Positions 1 through 6,080 of a stretch of DNA of 11,030 nt are shown piece after piece. The stretch spans positions 1 to 11,030 of the forward strand of contig CABUDZ010000070.1 in the NCBI GenBank assembly GCA_902490445.1. The letters are read 5' to 3'. A program made the translations under genes and the position numbers. This DNA is from an uncultured Collinsella sp. GTDB lineage: Bacteria; Actinomycetota; Coriobacteriia; Coriobacteriales; Coriobacteriaceae. The notes below the pieces were generated by a model. The model saw nothing but the letters and a program-made list of their open reading frames with translations, was not told where the DNA came from and did not search any database. The number at the start of each line of letters is the position of its first letter. Position 1 is the stretch's first letter.

Positions 1-1
1 C

Positions 2-121
2 AGGCGCGAGGCGCGGAAACGATGCCTGGAGCGGCGGAGCGGCTTGAAATTCATCTCTAGAGGTCTTCATTGGCTGCGCCAGAAGTGCCTCAAGGTGCCG
101 GTGCAAAAGGAGCGTCCCTAA
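2..121 (+). CDS. C-terminal tail of a protein entering from the left edge
   Basis: Frame 2 is open from the window edge to a TAA at 119-121, about 39 codons. The visible residues are very basic, and the end reads FISRGLHWLRQKCLKVPVQK, which resembles an amphipathic, membrane-adjacent tail. The stop lies four bases before a perfect hairpin, as expected for the end of a transcription unit. The other two plus frames stop earlier, at about 45 and 60. I do not recognise the family. The gene would converge on the acyltransferase encoded on the opposite strand. Codon content in so short a stretch is weak evidence, so the frame choice is tentative. Confidence 0.4.
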   Translation, partial: RREARKRCLERRSGLKFISRGLHWLRQKCLKVPVQKERP

Positions 122-124
122 CTG

Positions 125-162
125 CCGCAGGGGGCGTCGGCCACGGCCGACGCCCCCTGCGG
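125..162. terminator. Perfect 18-bp hairpin between convergent genes
   Basis: Arms at 125-142 and 145-162 are exact reverse complements, separated by only AC, so the real loop would open one or two pairs. The stem is very GC-rich. It sits between a stop codon on the plus strand (119-121) and the stop of the minus-strand acyltransferase (186-188), the usual place for a shared bidirectional terminator. Neither side has a clean T-tract directly after the stem: plus has GTGGAAGCAGATTT and minus has CAGTTAGGG. It may therefore be a weak or factor-assisted terminator, or an RNA 3'-end stabiliser. Confidence 0.45.
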
Positions 163-185
163 GTGGAAGCAGATTTGGCCGCGTG

Positions 186-2429
186 TTACTTGTCGGTGCC
201 CAGCTTGTGTGGTTTGTAGGCGAGGGCATTGACGAGTGCGTCGGCGGCGGATTTGACGGCTGCCGGCTGCGGATCGTTGACGTGGTCCTCGGGGTGCACG
301 GGCAGGTCTTTCTTGACCGCATCGTGGATCAGGTTGAGGTATTCGGTCACGCCGGTGGTCGACAGGTGCGTGCCGTCGCCGTCGAACAGGTCGTTGCGGT
401 TGGCGCTGTACCCGTACCAGTCGACAACGCGTACATTCTTGTAGCGCGTGGCGGCGTTGGCGATGGCCTGGTTCGTGGACCCGACCCACGGCTGCGGGCT
501 ACGCGTGTTTACAAACACGACAATGCGCTGCTCGCCGGCGTCGGCCATGATCGCGTCGACCTGGGCGTCCGTTACCAAACCGTTGGTGCCCAGGGCAAAG
601 ACCACGATCTTGCCGGCAAGGTTCTGCTGGATATAGCCCTCAAATGTCGCGCGGCCAGCATCAAACTGGCGGCCCTTTTCGGCATCGATATGGCTGTGCG
701 GGAACACGCCGTCAAAGGAATCAACGGCGCGCAGCGACACGGAGTCACCGATCATCAACAGGTCGTAGGAGCCATCGGGGAAGCCGTCGTTGTCCTTGTC
801 GGTGTCGTCGGCCGCCTGCTGGTCGGTGGGCGCGGTGTTTTTGGCTTCCTTGTTCAGAACTTCGGCGCCCTCGCCGCTCAGCGCAGACGTCTCGGGCACA
901 AAAATCAGGCCGCCCAGTGCAACGACCAACACGACAGCGCAGGCCGCGCAGACAGGGACGTGCGCGCGAGCCCAGTTGGCGGGCGTGGTGGTGCCATCGC
1001 GGAATTCGGCGACGGTGCGGCCGAAGGCGCCCTTCCTAAACGGCGTTTCGATAAAGCGATAGGAGCACTCGGCTACGGCGACCACCAGCAGCACCTGCAA
1101 AATGTACTGCCACCAGGGCGTATCGTTGATGTTGGCGACCGGGTTCATGAGCAACAGCAGCGGATAGTGCCACAGGTAGATGCTGTACGAGCGCTTGCCG
1201 ACCCACACGAGCGGCTCGGCTGACAGCGCGCGGGCAACCATTCCCTGGGGCTGCACGCATGCCGCAATAACCATGAGCGTGAGGATGGAGCATAACAGCG
1301 TGCCGCCGCGATACTGGAACGCGGTGTAGCCGTTGGTGAGCGCGACCATGGCGGCAAGGCCAACCAGACCCACGACGCCCAACACATCGATGGATGCGGG
1401 CGAGGACCAAAAGCGCACGAGGGCGCTCGGCTGTGCCGGAGCGGTCTCGGCTGCTTCGTCGGCCTTCTCGCCAGACTTGCCCTCGGCGTTTTTGCCGTGC
1501 TTGGCGGCGCCAGCCAGGCGATTGAGCCCCAAACGATGTGCGAGACGCACCGGCGCCAGGTCGCGATCGGGGATAAAGGCCATCCAGGCGCCCAGCAGCA
1601 GCGAGAACACGCGGGTGTCGGTGCCGTAGTACACGCGGCTGGGGTCGGCGGCAGGGTTGTAAAGCACCATCATGGCGAGGGCAGATGCCGCGGCAAGGCC
1701 CAGAACCACGCGGCGCGTGTTGGGCTTGCTCACATGCATGGATACCATGGCAAACAGCAGTGGCGGCCAAATCAGGTAGAACTGTTCCTCGATGGCAAGC
1801 GACCAAAAGTGCGTGAGCGGCGAGGGGTCGCCCAGGGCATTGAAGTACGAGACGTTTTGGGCAATCTGCCACCAGTTGTTGAAGAACAGCAGCGACGGTA
1901 GGATGTCGGGGCGCATCTTGGTGAGCATCACGTGGTTGAAGATGGTGCACAGCGCGCAGGTCACGAACACTACCGTTACCACGGCAGGGACCAGGCGACG
2001 GATGCGGCGAATCCAGAAGCTCTTAAGGTCGATACGGCCGGTCTTGGCGACTTCGTTGAGCAGCAAGCGCGTGATCAGATAGCCCGAAAGCACAAAGAAG
2101 ATCGTGACGCCGAGCAGGCCGCCCTGGGCCCACGTGAGGTTGAGGTGATAGAGCACCACCGCGACGACGGCGAGCGTACGCAGGCCGTCGAGCGCAGGAA
2201 TGTAACGAGATTTGGGGCGAGCGGTCGCCTGCTGGTCGGTAGCGGACGAGCGTGTGGCGCCGGTGTTGGTCTTGGCTGCATAGGCACCCTTGTTGGTGGG
2301 CGTTCGATGCGGGCTCGGGCCGCGTCGCGACTCGCCGGTGCGGCGGTCGGCGTGCGGGCGTTCGTGCGGCGCCTGGTTATCAGGCGCGCGGCGCGGGCCG
2401 CGTGGGCTCGATTGTGGGAATTGCTCCAT
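186..2429 (-). CDS. OatA-like membrane O-acyltransferase with C-terminal SGNH domain
   Basis: This 747-residue protein has the acyltransferase-3 plus SGNH architecture of OatA, which moves acetyl groups across the membrane onto peptidoglycan or another surface glycan. Acyltransferase-3 marks include the ALDGLR...LYHL start with His95, FFVLSGYLITRLL at 111-123, a basic RRIRRLVPA at 141-149, HFWSLAIEEQFYLIWP at 207-222 and SYSIYLWHYPLLL at 414-426. A final membrane helix near 491-511 leads to an extracellular SGNH domain with GDS (Ser563), GTNG (614-617) and DGTHL, giving the Asp685/His688 pair. Oddities are a roughly 70-residue Arg/Pro/Thr-rich cytoplasmic N-terminus, a charged Lys/Glu loop near 305-332 and a 40-residue tail. 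The ATG start has a weak GGATGAT upstream; a TACAAT box on the minus strand (2469-2474) may be its -10, without a clear -35. The exact acceptor is unknown. Confidence 0.9.
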   Translation of the reverse strand: MEQFPQSSPRGPRRAPDNQAPHERPHADRRTGESRRGPSPHRTPTNKGAYAAKTNTGATRSSATDQQATARPKSRYIPALDGLRTLAVVAVVLYHLNLTWAQGGLLGVTIFFVLSGYLITRLLLNEVAKTGRIDLKSFWIRRIRRLVPAVVTVVFVTCALCTIFNHVMLTKMRPDILPSLLFFNNWWQIAQNVSYFNALGDPSPLTHFWSLAIEEQFYLIWPPLLFAMVSMHVSKPNTRRVVLGLAAASALAMMVLYNPAADPSRVYYGTDTRVFSLLLGAWMAFIPDRDLAPVRLAHRLGLNRLAGAAKHGKNAEGKSGEKADEAAETAPAQPSALVRFWSSPASIDVLGVVGLVGLAAMVALTNGYTAFQYRGGTLLCSILTLMVIAACVQPQGMVARALSAEPLVWVGKRSYSIYLWHYPLLLLMNPVANINDTPWWQYILQVLLVVAVAECSYRFIETPFRKGAFGRTVAEFRDGTTTPANWARAHVPVCAACAVVLVVALGGLIFVPETSALSGEGAEVLNKEAKNTAPTDQQAADDTDKDNDGFPDGSYDLLMIGDSVSLRAVDSFDGVFPHSHIDAEKGRQFDAGRATFEGYIQQNLAGKIVVFALGTNGLVTDAQVDAIMADAGEQRIVVFVNTRSPQPWVGSTNQAIANAATRYKNVRVVDWYGYSANRNDLFDGDGTHLSTTGVTEYLNLIHDAVKKDLPVHPEDHVNDPQPAAVKSAADALVNALAYKPHKLGTDK

Positions 2430-2522
2430 AAAACATCATCCAATGACGAGAATAATCGGCACATATTCATTGTAGCTGCCTGCTCCTGTGAATGCTTGCT
2501 GCTGGCGCAACCTCAAGGGTGC

Positions 2523-2540
2523 GTTCACATCAAAGTGAAC
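2523..2540. promoter_or_regulatory. 18-bp operator-like palindrome
   Basis: GTTCAC (2523-2528) and GTGAAC (2535-2540) are perfect inverted repeats around the six bases ATCAAA. The palindrome lies in the divergent region between the acyltransferase and ribokinase genes and covers the candidate -35 box and the first part of the spacer of the ribokinase promoter. That is a typical repressor position. I do not recognise the cognate regulator. The motif differs from the TAAAC half-sites near the LacI gene. Confidence 0.5.
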
Positions 2541-2552
2541 TAAAGTTATAGA
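2524..2552 (+). promoter_or_regulatory. Candidate sigma-70-type promoter of the ribokinase operon
   Basis: TTCACA at 2524-2529 matches the TTGACA consensus at five of six bases. It is followed by a 17-base spacer and TATAGA at 2547-2552, which matches TATAAT at four of six. The predicted start near 2560 would give a leader of roughly 55 bases before the ribokinase ATG. No other -35/-10 pair of similar quality was seen in this stretch on the plus strand. Confidence 0.5.
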
Positions 2553-2614
2553 GGTGCGAGAGCGCACGATCGACGCCGACGGTGGGCGTAAGGCCTGCAG
2601 ACGAGGAGGTTTCC

Positions 2615-3577
2615 ATGGCAGACAACGGCATTGTTGCGGTGTTCGGCAGCATGAACATGGACCTTTCGGTGGCGTGCGAGCGCATGCCGCGCGCGGGCGA
2701 GACCGTCGGTGGCAGCGGTTTTATCACCAATGCCGGTGGTAAGGGCGCTAACCAGGCCGTCGCCGCCGCGCGCATGGGTGCGCGCACGTGCATGATCGGC
2801 GCGGTCGGGCGCGATGCGTTTGGCGATGCGCTGGTGGCGGGACTTCGGGATGCCGGCGTGGGCGTTGAGTTCGTGGCGCGGCGCGACGACGTGGAGACGG
2901 GCACGGCGACCATCATCCGCTGCGAGAGCGACAACCGTATCGTGCTGTCGCCGGGTGCCAACCATGCGCTTACAGGCGATGATGTGGCCTGTGCGCTGAG
3001 GCACCTGGTGGCCGACGGGCTCGACGGAGGCGCCAGAGAGATTGCCCCGGCTGCCGGAAGCGTCTTTATCGCCCAGGGCGAATGTGACCTCGTGGCGACT
3101 GCCAAGGCGCTTGTTTGCGCTCACGAGCTGGGGTTCTATACGGTCTTTAACCCCGCGCCGGCCTGCGATCTACCGGCGGGAGTGTGGCCTGCGGTCGACT
3201 TGGTTTGCCCCAACGAGACCGAATGCCAGGCGCTGACGGGCATTCTGCCCACAGATGACGCGAGTTGTGTCGAAGCGCTCAACGCTCTGCTCGGCAAAGG
3301 CGCTGGCGCCGCGGTCATTACGCTGGGCGGTGCCGGCTCGGTTACGCTCGGTGATGACGGCGAGCTGCTGCGCATGCCGGCGCTTTCGAGGTCGGTGGTC
3401 GACACCACGGCGGCCGGCGATACGTTTATCGGCGCGTTGGCGGCGGCTCGTCTAGAGGGTTTGCCGCTCTTTGAGTGCATGGTCGCGGGCGCTCGCGCCT
3501 CGGCGGTGACGGTGTCGCGTCTGGGCGCTCAGCAATCGATTCCCACGCGCGCCGAAGTTGAACATTGGTTTGGTTAA
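2615..3577 (+). CDS. rbsK: Ribokinase (PfkB family)
   Basis: This enzyme phosphorylates D-ribose with ATP to ribose 5-phosphate in the cytoplasm. The ATG at 2615 follows a strong GAGGAGG (2603-2609) at five bases; an in-frame GTG at 2582 lacks such a site, so the 320-residue form is preferred, normal for RbsK. It begins VFGSMNMDL (9-17), as ribokinases do. The first PfkB signature is NAGGKGANQAVAAARMG (39-55). The second is DTTAAGDTFIGAL (263-275), with Asp269 as the expected catalytic base, and NETE (200-203) is the usual magnesium/phosphate motif. The end, RLGAQQSIPTRAEVE, is typical of ribokinase rather than fructokinase or adenosine kinase. The nucleoside hydrolase gene follows 30 bases later, so the ribose is likely released from nucleosides. 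Another pentose is possible but less likely. Confidence 0.88.
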   Translation: MADNGIVAVFGSMNMDLSVACERMPRAGETVGGSGFITNAGGKGANQAVAAARMGARTCMIGAVGRDAFGDALVAGLRDAGVGVEFVARRDDVETGTATIIRCESDNRIVLSPGANHALTGDDVACALRHLVADGLDGGAREIAPAAGSVFIAQGECDLVATAKALVCAHELGFYTVFNPAPACDLPAGVWPAVDLVCPNETECQALTGILPTDDASCVEALNALLGKGAGAAVITLGGAGSVTLGDDGELLRMPALSRSVVDTTAAGDTFIGALAAARLEGLPLFECMVAGARASAVTVSRLGAQQSIPTRAEVEHWFG

Positions 3578-3607
3578 ACGATAAAGACGGAGAAGCGGAG
3601 TAGAACA

Positions 3608-4582
3608 ATGGCAACCAAGAAGCTGATCCTTGATCTGGATATGGGTGTGGACGATGCGATGGCGCTGGCCTATGCCATCGCGAGCCCCGAGGTGGAGCTC
3701 GTGGGCATCACCACGTGCTTTGGCAACGTGCGCGTCGAGCAATCGGCGCACAACTGCCTGGCGGTGCTCGACCTGTTGGGTCGTCCCGAGGTGCCGGTGT
3801 ACCTGGGCGCCGATCGTCCCATTAAGGCGACTGAGCCCTATACACCGCCGGCGTCCACCACGCTCATTCACGGCAAGAACGGCATTGGCGGGGCGAGCGT
3901 GCCCGCGTCGCCGTACGAGCCGGTGGGGGCGACGTCGGCCGACGGTAACGCGGCGGTCGATTACCTGATTGATGCTGCGCGCACCTATGGTCCCAATCTG
4001 GTCTACGTTGCGACCGGCCCGCTCTCCAACCTGGCACTTGCCTTGGAGCGCGATGCGGCGGCGATGATGTCTATCGGTCGCGTGGTCGTGATGGGCGGTG
4101 CGCTCACCGTGCCCGGAAACGTGAGCGCGGGCGCCGAGGCCAACATGGCAAGTGATCCCGAGGCGGCCGATGCCGTGCTGCGTTCGGGCCGCAAGCTCAC
4201 TATGGTGGGGCTGGATGTGACGCATCGCGTGGTGCTCACGTGTCGCGACATTGCCGGCTGGACGGGCTCGGGCACCATGGCCGGTTGCGCGTTTGCGAGC
4301 ATGGTGGAGCACTACATTGGCTCGTACGAGATGAACGCCTCCTACCTGGGTGGCTGCGCGCTGCACGATCCGCTTGCCGTCGCCGTGGCGATTGACCCCA
4401 CGCTCGTGGGCGCGCTCGGCTGTAACTTGCGCATCGACCTGCTTGGCGAGTATCGCGGCCGCACCATCTGCGATGAGCGCCGTGTGGCCGATCCCGACAA
4501 GAGCGCACTCGTGGCGCTGACCGTCGACGCCCCGCGCTTTCTGTCCGAGTTCAAGGCGCGTATGGCCCGCGTCCTGGGCTAA
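3608..4582 (+). CDS. Nucleoside hydrolase (inosine/uridine-preferring family)
   Basis: It hydrolyses the N-glycosidic bond of nucleosides to give free base and ribose. The 324-residue length fits the family. The calcium- and ribose-binding N-terminal motif appears as DLDMGVDDA (9-17); the aspartates expected from the usual DTDPGxDDA are kept, but Thr and Pro are replaced by Leu10 and Met12. Other family marks are HGKNG (88-92), TGPLSNLALAL (136-146), MGGALTVPGNVSAGAEANMA (162-181) and HDPLAVA (253-259), whose His253 and Asp254 match the late active-site pair. The start has GGAG at 3597-3600, seven bases before the ATG. It is cotranscribed with the ribokinase and followed by a terminator, forming a two-gene nucleoside-to-ribose-5-phosphate unit. 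Base preference (purine, pyrimidine or nicotinamide) cannot be read from the sequence. Confidence 0.88.
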   Translation: MATKKLILDLDMGVDDAMALAYAIASPEVELVGITTCFGNVRVEQSAHNCLAVLDLLGRPEVPVYLGADRPIKATEPYTPPASTTLIHGKNGIGGASVPASPYEPVGATSADGNAAVDYLIDAARTYGPNLVYVATGPLSNLALALERDAAAMMSIGRVVVMGGALTVPGNVSAGAEANMASDPEAADAVLRSGRKLTMVGLDVTHRVVLTCRDIAGWTGSGTMAGCAFASMVEHYIGSYEMNASYLGGCALHDPLAVAVAIDPTLVGALGCNLRIDLLGEYRGRTICDERRVADPDKSALVALTVDAPRFLSEFKARMARVLG

Positions 4583-4593
4583 ATGTTTTTCAC

Positions 4594-4632
4594 GCCCCGC
4601 CCCATGTAGTCAATTTGGGACGGGGCTTTTTT
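4594..4632 (+). terminator. Intrinsic terminator of the ribokinase-nucleoside hydrolase operon
   Basis: GCCCCGCCCC (4594-4603) pairs with GGGACGGGGC (4617-4626) with one C/A mismatch, closing a 13-base loop, and is followed directly by six T (4627-4632). It begins 11 bases after the stop codon of the nucleoside hydrolase and separates that operon from the LacI gene. Confidence 0.85.
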
Positions 4633-4680
4633 AGCTACCGAGTAAATGTGCCCGTTGGGGGAATAGTCGCACCACTTTGC

Positions 4681-4709
4681 TTGACAACAGGCTAAACTAG
4701 CTATTAAAC
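4681..4709 (+). promoter_or_regulatory. Candidate promoter of the LacI-family regulator gene
   Basis: A perfect TTGACA lies at 4681-4686. The -10 is less certain: TATTAA at 4702-4707 gives a 15-base spacer and TTAAAC at 4704-4709 gives 17. Either way the -10 overlaps a TAAAC half-site (4705-4709), and another half-site (4693-4697) sits in the spacer. A regulator bound there would block its own promoter. Confidence 0.5.
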
Positions 4710-4748
4710 ATTTACTATTCTGTTTAGATTGAATTTGCGGTCGTTTAG
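4692..4748. promoter_or_regulatory. Cluster of four TAAAC/GTTTA half-sites upstream of the LacI gene
   Basis: TAAAC occurs at 4693-4697 and 4705-4709, and GTTTA at 4722-4726 and 4743-4747. The two GTTTAG copies are exactly 21 bases apart, about two helical turns. TAAACA (4705-4710) and TGTTTA (4721-4726) form an inverted pair around 10 bases. The 9-mer AAACATTTA (4706-4714) recurs at 6010-6018 before the isomerase gene. In a GC-rich genome this repeated AT-rich word is best read as an operator array for the adjacent LacI protein. The assignment is by position and repetition only. Confidence 0.5.
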
Positions 4749-4809
4749 TTATCGAGTCACGGGGCGGTCAGGCCACGATGCTCGACCGCGACCGTTACTA
4801 GGGGGAACA

Positions 4810-5820
4810 ATGGCTAAAGCAAGTGTTCGCGAGATCAGCCGCATCACCGGTTTTTCGCCTGCGACCGTGTCCAACGCGCTCAACCGCAAGCGCAGCGTGA
4901 GCGAGGAGACCGCCAAGGTCATCCTGGAGTGCGCACAATCGCTCGGATACCAGCAGTCGACGCAGCTCGAGAGTATCCAGTTCGTGCTTGCGCGCAAGAC
5001 GGGTGCCATCCTGGACGAGAGCACCTTCCATCCCGCGGTTATTGAGGGCGTGGAGCGTCAGGCGCGTCGCCACGGCATGAGCACGAGCTTTGTCTCGCTC
5101 GACTTTAGCGACCTGGACGCCGTGCGCCCGCAGGTCGAGGGCCTGATCGCCGATCCGTCCGCCGCCATTGTGCTAATGGGTACGGAGTTGGGCGAGGAGG
5201 ACTACGCCCTGTTCGCTAACGCCGCCGCCCACCTGATTGTGCTCGATGGCTGGAGCGATCGCCAGTATTTCGACGCCGTGGTCATTGCCAACACCGATTC
5301 GGTGCTGCGCGCCGTGGACTACCTTATCGAGAAAGGCCACAAGCAGATCGGCTATCTGGCGGGCGACCTTCGTATTCGCAACTTTAAGGATCGCGAGCGC
5401 GGCTATCGCCAAGCGCTTGAGGACGCGGGCCTCGAGGCCAATCCGGCATGGCGTGTCACGTTGGGCACCACGCTCGAGGGTGCCTATCGCGACATGGGCG
5501 TGTGGCTCGACAGCGTCTCGCACGACGACCTGCCGACGGCTTTCTTTGCCGAGAACGACGTGCTCGCCGTGGGTGCCATGCGCGCGCTCAACGAGCACGG
5601 CATACGTGTGCCCGACGATGTCTCGATCATCGGCTTTGACGACCTATCTCTGGGTGCCTTCTCCAACCCGCCGCTCACCACGGTGCACGTTCCCAAGCAC
5701 GAGGTGGGCGAGATCGCGGTGCGCCGCCTGGTGGGCAACATCCGCAATCCCAAGAGCTATACCTGCAAAACGGCCGTATCGACCTATTTTGTCGAGCGCC
5801 AGAGCGTGCGCGAAATCTAG
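4810..5820 (+). CDS. LacI-family transcriptional regulator
   Basis: This 336-residue protein has an N-terminal LacI helix-turn-helix (residues 5-48), with SVREISRITGFSPATVSNAL and VSEETAKVI as the diagnostic pieces, and a periplasmic-binding-protein-like sensor domain (about 57-336). The sensor domain includes the late signature DDVSIIGFDDL (269-279). The ATG at 4810 follows AGGGGG (4800-4805) at four bases; an upstream TTG at 4729 would add 27 unrelated residues and is rejected. The usual hinge-helix pattern (N..AR.L) after the HTH is absent: residues 47-62 read YQQSTQLESIQFVLAR. The gene has its own terminator and lies directly before the isomerase-transketolase-kinase operon, so it probably represses that operon and itself. 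Its effector would be the pathway sugar or an intermediate, which the sequence does not reveal. Confidence 0.92.
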   Translation: MAKASVREISRITGFSPATVSNALNRKRSVSEETAKVILECAQSLGYQQSTQLESIQFVLARKTGAILDESTFHPAVIEGVERQARRHGMSTSFVSLDFSDLDAVRPQVEGLIADPSAAIVLMGTELGEEDYALFANAAAHLIVLDGWSDRQYFDAVVIANTDSVLRAVDYLIEKGHKQIGYLAGDLRIRNFKDRERGYRQALEDAGLEANPAWRVTLGTTLEGAYRDMGVWLDSVSHDDLPTAFFAENDVLAVGAMRALNEHGIRVPDDVSIIGFDDLSLGAFSNPPLTTVHVPKHEVGEIAVRRLVGNIRNPKSYTCKTAVSTYFVERQSVREI

Positions 5821-5888
5821 GCAGAACGGCGCCAGACCTCAGAGCGGAAAAGTCCGCCAAAGGCAACCATATATGACGCTACCAAGAG

Positions 5889-5914
5889 AGAGGGTCCTAC
5901 GGGGCCCTCTTTTT
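5889..5914 (+). terminator. Intrinsic terminator of the LacI-family regulator gene
   Basis: AGAGGGTCC (5889-5897) pairs with GGGCCCTCT (5902-5910), nine pairs with one T-G wobble, around the loop TACG. In RNA this is C(UACG)G, a UNCG-type very stable tetraloop. Five T (5910-5914) complete the signal. It isolates the regulator gene from the isomerase operon. Confidence 0.85.
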
Positions 5915-5936
5915 GTTGCCCTTGTATGTTCAGATT

Positions 5937-6053
5937 GTTTACATACCGTTTAGGCTGATTTCTCTACCGTTTACGGGACTTTCGCGCTAAACTACTAAAC
6001 AAAAGAGTAAAACATTTAGTAAACAGAACAAAACGAAACATGCGTCTGTTTAC
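5937..6053. promoter_or_regulatory. Operator/promoter region of the isomerase operon with seven TAAAC/GTTTA half-sites
   Basis: GTTTA occurs at 5937-5941, 5948-5952, 5969-5973 and 6048-6052, and TAAAC at 5988-5992, 5996-6000 and 6020-6024, plus a near copy TAAAAC at 6008-6013. The first three are 11 and 21 bases apart, so they face the same side of the helix. TACCGTTTA is repeated at 5944-5952 and 5965-5973. Nearly all copies extend to (G/C)TAAAC. TTTAGTAAA (6015-6023) and TGTTTACTGAACA (6047-6059) are short palindromes. The promoter must lie here, but no -35/-10 pair is convincing; TTTACG (5970-5975) with TACTAA (5993-5998) at 17 bases is the best weak candidate. Confidence 0.55.
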
Positions 6054-6080
6054 TGAACATGTGATTAGGGGAGGACGTAC

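Noticed and set aside
183..1223. 346-codon open frame on the plus strand, antisense to the acyltransferase
   Set aside because: It lies wholly within a clearly coding minus-strand gene with conserved motifs, has a Val/Gly/Arg-rich composition with no recognisable domain, and is expected from high GC content.
2582..2614. Upstream GTG start extending ribokinase by 11 residues
   Set aside because: The strong GAGGAGG at 2603-2609 lies inside that extension and serves the ATG at 2615, and the family normally begins just before VFGSMNMD.
4729..4809. TTG start extending the LacI protein by 27 residues
   Set aside because: It would begin within the operator cluster and add residues unlike any LacI N-terminus; the ATG at 4810 has an AGGGGG site.
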